DNA from: a virus
Direction: 5' to 3' (one strand)
Length of the DNA: 25,394 nt
IMG/VR virus record: IMGVR_UViG_3300042319_000282
Location: 1 to 25,394 of that record
Shown here: positions 21,425-25,394 of the stretch, piece by piece
Layout: the number at the start of each line of letters is the position of its first letter
Numbering within the stretch: the first letter of the stretch is position 1
Program-made: the position numbers and the translations under genes
The notes under the pieces: model-generated
Told to the model about the DNA's origin: nothing
Seen by the model: only the letters and a program-made list of their open reading frames with translations
Databases searched by the model: none

Positions 21425-22597
21425 TTAGGGGTTAGCCACTAACAGTATCTCGTAGTTCACAGCCGTTTTACCCGACCCTGCTTCGATTGTAGTATACACG
21501 TCAGTCTTTTCAGATAATACTATTGGGAATGGGAAGTCGTAGATGTATGTGCTGTTGTCCACAATGGCCACGTGTAAAACCGTGAATGCTTTATTAAAAG
21601 CGCGACGCATAAAGTTTACCACAGTGGCTGCTGTTGAACTGGAATCAAATTTAAACAAGTATCCAGTATAACCTGCGGGCACAGTATACACTCCTGCTTG
21701 TGCTCTACCTCTACCTGCTGACATTTTAGAAACTACGGTGCCAGTGCCTGATGTTACATGAACAGTAATATCACCCGCATTGGTATTTGCACCATTACAC
21801 ATAATACTATGAATACGCAAGAACTGTTTGGTCGATGTTATCACAGTCCTAGAGTCTGATGCGTCAAGTGTTATCACTTCTGTTTGATTGGCATAGTTGG
21901 CATCTAGTCCGTCGATGAGTATTGGCATACTTCTGTCAGTGGCATTGTTAGTTGAACTCTTTAGATACAGAGTCTGTGCTGTTACTAGACTGCTCCAGGG
22001 ATATGCTGTTCCTGCGCTCCATACAGCATCACCTGCTGATGTGGTGGGATTGTATCCTGTAATTTGTTCTACAGTATGCCCAGCAATCAATCCCTGTGTT
22101 ATCTGCATGGTCCACAACTTGCCTTGAGCACTGCCTCCAATAGTAGTCACACTGCCTGTAACTGTTATTGGATTTCCTGCGTCGTTTTTAATCTCTACTT
22201 CAGGAAGTGAGGCGATACTGACTGGTTGTGTTGCCTGCCAGAATGTACCTGTTACTGCCTGCGTAGCGGGAAAGTTAGATACTGATACACTACCGTCTAC
22301 TGTTAAACTACCGTTGTTGTCTGTGACTGCTACAGGTTGATTTACGGTAACTGTGCCGCCTACGGGCAAGTAAGCAGTGGTCAATACACCGCTGGTGCCT
22401 ACTTCTGTTATGTGCGTGTGAACAGGATCTTCTGGTGTAGAGTTAACTGTAACTGTGCCAGGAATGTTAACATCACCGTTGATATTAATGTCGCTACCGA
22501 TGTCAACACGCAGAACTGGTTTGCCGTCCGCATTATACTCCATGGCCTGATGCAGGTCATTCAGTCTATAATCTTTACTGTCGTGTTCGTAAGTCAT
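21425..22597 (-). CDS. Beta-repeat virion protein, putative adhesin
   Basis: 390 residues. After a short polar N-terminus (MTYEHDSKDYRLNDLHQAME) come short beta-repeats of the type GTVTVN and SVSNFPATQAVTGTF (about 45-135), which are frequent in phage head-decoration and tail-adhesin proteins. The C-terminal two thirds form a globular beta-rich domain ending in YEILLVANP. It is coupled to the LamG protein by a TAATG overlap. The exact virion position is unknown. No Cys-rich or enzymatic motif is seen. Confidence 0.75.
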   Translation of the reverse strand: MTYEHDSKDYRLNDLHQAMEYNADGKPVLRVDIGSDININGDVNIPGTVTVNSTPEDPVHTHITEVGTSGVLTTAYLPVGGTVTVNQPVAVTDNNGSLTVDGSVSVSNFPATQAVTGTFWQATQPVSIASLPEVEIKNDAGNPITVTGSVTTIGGSAQGKLWTMQITQGLIAGHTVEQITGYNPTTSAGDAVWSAGTAYPWSSLVTAQTLYLKSSTNNATDRSMPILIDGLDANYANQTEVITLDASDSRTVITSTKQFLRIHSIMCNGANTNAGDITVHVTSGTGTVVSKMSAGRGRAQAGVYTVPAGYTGYLFKFDSSSTAATVVNFMRRAFNKAFTVLHVAIVDNSTYIYDFPFPIVLSEKTDVYTTIEAGSGKTAVNYEILLVANP

Positions 22598-23550
22598 TAT
22601 AGTCCGTAGTAGGATTTGGTTGTGTTATAGTTGCTCAGTATCTCAGCATCACTCAATGTTCGACTATAAATCTGTATGGCTCCCATGCCGCCGTTGAAGT
22701 TGGGGTCTGGAGGATTGCCCCAGTTTGATTTGCCAATATAACAATTGGCTCTGACGCCGGCTACAGGGGCTGCTACAGTTCCTGTGCCTGTCAGCACTCC
22801 ATCTATGAATACTTTTCCCACAGTTCCTGTGGGAGTCCATGTGGCACATACATGATGCCATCCTGTGTTGGCCTGTAGTTCAACTGTAGATTGAACAGTA
22901 TCTCCACTTGGGCCAACCCACAACGCAGGCATACCATTTGTGCCTAATGTGGAAGACAACAACACATTGTCCGAGCCTGCGTCACTGCCAAAGTCTATAA
23001 TACGGTTCCAGTTAGGTACGCTAATAACATAAACCCAACTTTGAATTGTGTATCCAGCACTGGTAAAGTAAACGCCTGGTGGGCATTGCGCATATTGTGC
23101 GTCTGAACCGTCAAATGCCAATGCTCCGCCTAGGGCCTCACCGTAGGCAATGCCGCCGTAGACTGTGGCGTGATTGTTGTTGCCGCTGAGATCATACCAA
23201 GTAGTTTCTCCAGGTGTTCTTGACCAACTGTTTAAATTACGAGCATCTAAATTTAATACCAGTCCTTCTTCAATAACAGTAATGATAGTATCTGGATTCC
23301 AAGGACGTCTGTCTAGAAGTCCGCCTGTATTGGGGTTATCAACAACAACATCGCCACTATACTGTGTTGGTAACTGTGCGACATCGTATATGTTGTTAAC
23401 GCGATAATAAGGTGCTGTGGGATCTATACTACCAGTAATAGTGCCGTCAAGCGCCACAGTCTTGCCCTGCCTCTTGGCTGTAGCAATAGCCAGTTTAGCT
23501 TCTTGCCTTAACTGTTTAGTTCCCAGTGTTGATATTCCGTTTGTGGCCAT
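22597..23550 (-). CDS. LamG/concanavalin-like lectin-domain virion protein
   Basis: 317 residues. The N-terminal region (about 1-95) is a phage-specific segment. From about residue 98 a LamG-like jelly-roll is clear: LVLNLDARNLNSWS, TWYDLSGNNNHATVYGG, ALAFDGSDAQYAQ, YTIQSWVYVISVPNW, GWHHVCATWTPTGTVGKVFI, and the ending IQIYSRTLSDAEILSNYN. This is the Laminin_G_3 pattern, usually a carbohydrate-binding module. On a phage it suggests host-surface glycan recognition. It lies in a three-gene TAATG-linked string with the 109- and 390-residue proteins. Confidence 0.85.
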   Translation of the reverse strand: MATNGISTLGTKQLRQEAKLAIATAKRQGKTVALDGTITGSIDPTAPYYRVNNIYDVAQLPTQYSGDVVVDNPNTGGLLDRRPWNPDTIITVIEEGLVLNLDARNLNSWSRTPGETTWYDLSGNNNHATVYGGIAYGEALGGALAFDGSDAQYAQCPPGVYFTSAGYTIQSWVYVISVPNWNRIIDFGSDAGSDNVLLSSTLGTNGMPALWVGPSGDTVQSTVELQANTGWHHVCATWTPTGTVGKVFIDGVLTGTGTVAAPVAGVRANCYIGKSNWGNPPDPNFNGGMGAIQIYSRTLSDAEILSNYNTTKSYYGL

Positions 23551-23879
23551 TATCTAACTCCGTATTGATATGCCGGATATATGCTGGGATGTTCGCCACG
23601 GATATCGCTTGGATCTTTAGGTCCGTTAACTCCGCCGCCAGCATCTGTGGTCACAGCGGCAATGTCCGCAACAACTTCGTTAGGCTCATTAGCAAATGTT
23701 GCATCTGTACCTTGACTTATCAGGTCTACTATTTGTTTGAAATGATTGATATCATCTGTGGGCTGTGTTTGTATTTCTACACTTTGAGGCTCTACTATGG
23801 ACACAGCCTGTGGTGCTTCTGGTTCTACCATTTTATCTATAACATTCAACAAATCTCTAATTATTTCGGCTGCTCGCAT
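23550..23879 (-). CDS. Unknown phage protein, likely virion-associated
   Basis: 109 residues. It starts MRAAEIIRDLLNVIDKMVEP, then has a low-complexity acidic middle and the end PSDIRGEHPSIYPAYQYGVR, a motif I associate with unknown small proteins of large aquatic phages. It is first of the adhesin string (TAATG link to the LamG gene) with a late-like AATAAATA at 23898-23905 and an AAGGATT site. Function unknown. Confidence 0.65.
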   Translation of the reverse strand: MRAAEIIRDLLNVIDKMVEPEAPQAVSIVEPQSVEIQTQPTDDINHFKQIVDLISQGTDATFANEPNEVVADIAAVTTDAGGGVNGPKDPSDIRGEHPSIYPAYQYGVR

Positions 23880-23897
23880 GATTAATCCTTGATGCTA

Positions 23898-23905
23898 TAT
23901 TTATT
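23898..23905 (-). promoter_or_regulatory. Late-promoter-like box AATAAATA
   Basis: AATAAATA on the minus strand, 18 nt before ATG 23879, overlapping the stop of the glycosyltransferase gene, with AAGGATT between. Confidence 0.45.
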
Positions 23906-24983
23906 GGTTTACTGGCTGAACACTAGTTAGATAAAAATTAATGTTGGCTTTTAATCTGGGATCTGTAGGATTCAGCAACATAGCATCAGTGCCGTATTCT
24001 ACTGCTTTTTCGTATAGCCCCAACCGATAAGCACTGATTGCCGCAAGATCGGGAGTCTTAGCACCCCACACTTCGGGATCTACTGTGTACACCAATTGCT
24101 TATCAGTGATTTTCAAAGCAGACACTGCCGCAGCATAACATTCTTCCCACATGCCCAATCGATAGCAACAATCTGCTAACTCTACCCAGGGTTCACGTGT
24201 GTAAGGTGCTTCTGCAGAAGCCAGTCTAAACCATTTCAGTGCTTCGTCCCATCGACCCAGTTCACTGGCAGCACGACCCGCGCATCGCATGGCATAGCAT
24301 CGTTCATTTTCCCAAGTTGCTTCAGGCATGTCTAGATATTTTTTACAAGCATCGATGCTGGCTTGCCAACGGTTATGAAAGCCTAACTCTCTAGCATAGT
24401 AAAAAGCATTACGTGGGCATCGTGGATCTTCTTTAACAGCCAGTTCCAGCAGATCCATATACTGACCACGGCTTTTTGTGGGATCAGGTTTGTGTACAGC
24501 CAATAATACATCAGTGGTAGCCCATACTTCTGTAGTTCTTGAGTCAGGCACAGGGTATTCATGGCAAGGGTGATGCCACTTGTAGCCCTTACGGTGATGA
24601 ATTTTTTCATAGTAAAATACTATTCCAGCACCCCAGTCAAACTTATAGCGCAGTCTTGTTGTATCTGTTGTCCAAACTGCTTCAATGGCTTCTCGCCATC
24701 CTGGCTGTAGTTCTTCGTCTAGATCCAAACTAATACAAATATCAATATCTGCTGGTACCAGCATCAATGCGGCATTTCTAGCATGATCGAACCGCCAAGG
24801 TTGCACACTGATTTCATGCACTATGGCTCCATGTTGTCGAGATAGGGTCACTGTGTTGTCTGTACTGCCAGTATCGGCTATCACAATGCAGTCAGCATCT
24901 CGGGCTGCGGCGCAAAAACGTTCTACAAATTGACTTTCGTTTTTGGCTATGGCATAAACACATATTTTTAGTTTCTTTTGCAT
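23901..24983 (-). CDS. Family 2 glycosyltransferase with C-terminal TPR repeats
   Basis: 360 residues. The GT-A fold starts KICVYAIAKNESQFVERFC and continues IADTGSTDNTV; the metal-binding D-x-D is Asp87-Leu-Asp89 in CISLDLDEEL. From about residue 175 come helical TPR-like repeats (ENERCYAMRCAGRAASELG, WDEALKWFRLASAEAPYTRE, WVELADCCYRLGMWEECYAA). The GT2-plus-TPR layout is known for large phages and bacteria and would add a sugar to phage protein, phage DNA or host envelope; the acceptor cannot be told. There is no Shine-Dalgarno; a TATAAATA box ends 4 nt before ATG 24983. Confidence 0.88.
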   Translation of the reverse strand: MQKKLKICVYAIAKNESQFVERFCAAARDADCIVIADTGSTDNTVTLSRQHGAIVHEISVQPWRFDHARNAALMLVPADIDICISLDLDEELQPGWREAIEAVWTTDTTRLRYKFDWGAGIVFYYEKIHHRKGYKWHHPCHEYPVPDSRTTEVWATTDVLLAVHKPDPTKSRGQYMDLLELAVKEDPRCPRNAFYYARELGFHNRWQASIDACKKYLDMPEATWENERCYAMRCAGRAASELGRWDEALKWFRLASAEAPYTREPWVELADCCYRLGMWEECYAAAVSALKITDKQLVYTVDPEVWGAKTPDLAAISAYRLGLYEKAVEYGTDAMLLNPTDPRLKANINFYLTSVQPVNQ

Positions 24984-24987
24984 GCGA

Positions 24988-24995
24988 TATTTATA
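24988..24995 (-). promoter_or_regulatory. T4-late-type box TATAAATA, 4 nt before ATG
   Basis: An exact TATAAATA on the minus strand ending 4 nt before ATG 24983. It forms a divergent pair with the plus-strand box at 25009-25016. The spacing predicts a leaderless glycosyltransferase mRNA. Confidence 0.5.
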
Positions 24996-25008
24996 GTAGT
25001 AGTTAATG

Positions 25009-25016
25009 GATAAATA
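25009..25016 (+). promoter_or_regulatory. Late-promoter-like box GATAAATA, 5 nt before ATG
   Basis: GATAAATA on the plus strand, ending 5 nt before ATG 25022 of the aminolevulinate synthase gene, with no ribosome site between. The 38-nt divergent gap contains both boxes. Confidence 0.45.
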
Positions 25017-25021
25017 TCTTT

Positions 25022-25394
25022 ATGATAGATCTACAGCCATTCAATACTTTGATCGACACACTGAAAGCCCAAGGCAAGTATCGTGTGTTTAACGACATAC
25101 TACGTGAGAATGGAAAATTCCCACAGGCCATTTGGTACGGGCCATATGCTATCAAGAACATAACCAACTGGTGTAGCAATGACTATTTGGGCATGGGGCA
25201 AAACAAAGTTGTCATTGATGCCATGCGAACTGCACTAGACATGACTGGTGCTGGATCGGGCGGCACACGTAACATTGCCGGTACCAGTCACTATCATGTG
25301 GCCCTGGAACATGAGTTGGCTGGCCTACATCAGAAGCAACAATCCTTGCTGTTCAGTTCAGCCTATGTGGCCAACGAATGGACACTGATTGCTC
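25022..25394 (+). CDS. hemA: 5-aminolevulinate synthase (partial, runs off window)
   Basis: The first 124 residues of a PLP-dependent alpha-oxoamine synthase, cut by the window end. The ALAS-specific N-terminus is clear: KYRVFNDILRENGKFPQAIW, then ITNWCSNDYLGMGQNKVVID, TGAGSGGTRNIAGTSHYHVA, LEHELAGLHQKQQSLLFSSA and YVAN. Arg21, Asn53, Thr82 and Asn84 occupy positions matching residues used in ALAS for succinyl-CoA recognition. The enzyme joins glycine and succinyl-CoA to give 5-aminolevulinate, the entry to tetrapyrrole synthesis by the Shemin route typical of alphaproteobacteria. Relatives KBL, BioF and serine palmitoyltransferase lack this N-terminal pattern. The PLP lysine lies beyond the edge, so activity cannot be checked. 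An ALAS-like enzyme of C5N natural-product pathways is the main alternative. Confidence 0.9.
   Translation, partial: MIDLQPFNTLIDTLKAQGKYRVFNDILRENGKFPQAIWYGPYAIKNITNWCSNDYLGMGQNKVVIDAMRTALDMTGAGSGGTRNIAGTSHYHVALEHELAGLHQKQQSLLFSSAYVANEWTLIA

Noticed and set aside
1-25394. tRNA genes, CRISPR arrays, insertion sequences, attachment sites
   Set aside because: No cloverleaf-like sequence, regular spaced repeats, transposase or integrase gene was seen while reading both strands; a tRNA scan would be needed to be certain.

Overview
The window looks like part of a large tailed bacteriophage, probably a T4-superfamily-like myovirus of a Gram-negative aquatic host. The evidence is: dense genes with TAATG and ATGA junctions; almost all coding on the minus strand; a class I ribonucleotide reductase operon with its own glutaredoxin; a PAAR spike-tip protein; tail-spike and lectin-like virion proteins; a SleB-type wall hydrolase; a DUF3008 protein; and repeated T4-late-promoter-like boxes (TATAAATA and relatives) before structural genes. 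No capsid, portal, terminase, sheath, integrase, tRNA, CRISPR or IS element is visible, so the placement is inferred.

Layout from left to right. 1-3.3 kb: a membrane/coiled-coil protein whose 3' end carries a dnaX-like A_AAA_AAG slippery site followed by an open -1 frame, then a probable virion protein, a small membrane protein and a SleB-type endolysin. 3.3-5.2 kb: an unexpected metabolic insert with an IscU Fe-S scaffold and an IscA carrier, a secreted His-rich glycine-zipper protein, and a small Hc1-type histone-like protein. 5.1-10.1 kb: nucleotide metabolism (deoxyribonucleotidase, glutaredoxin, NrdB, NrdA), with a PAAR tip protein and small unknowns. 10.3-11.9 kb: a pectin-lyase-fold tail spike. 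12-17.8 kb: a PD-(D/E)XK nuclease, helical unknowns, DUF3008, a nucleotidyltransferase, a tail-anchored coiled-coil protein, and a probable abundant virion protein bracketed by a leader hairpin and a terminator. 18.2-19.8 kb: a plus-strand island behind consensus sigma70-type promoters, holding four tiny overlapping ORFs, an alpha/beta hydrolase and a small conserved-looking protein, closed by a bidirectional terminator. 19.8-25 kb: a secreted thermonuclease, unknowns, a Cys-rich protein, two adhesin-like virion proteins (a beta-repeat protein and a LamG protein) and a TPR-glycosyltransferase. At the right edge, on the plus strand, begins a 5-aminolevulinate synthase, cut by the window end.

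Most notable: one phage-like segment carries both iron-sulfur assembly genes (iscU, iscA) and the committing enzyme of Shemin-pathway heme synthesis, suggesting manipulation of host iron/heme metabolism during infection. A second striking pattern is regulatory. At four genes that lack a Shine-Dalgarno, a late-promoter-like box ends only 4-6 nt before the ATG, which predicts leaderless late mRNAs.
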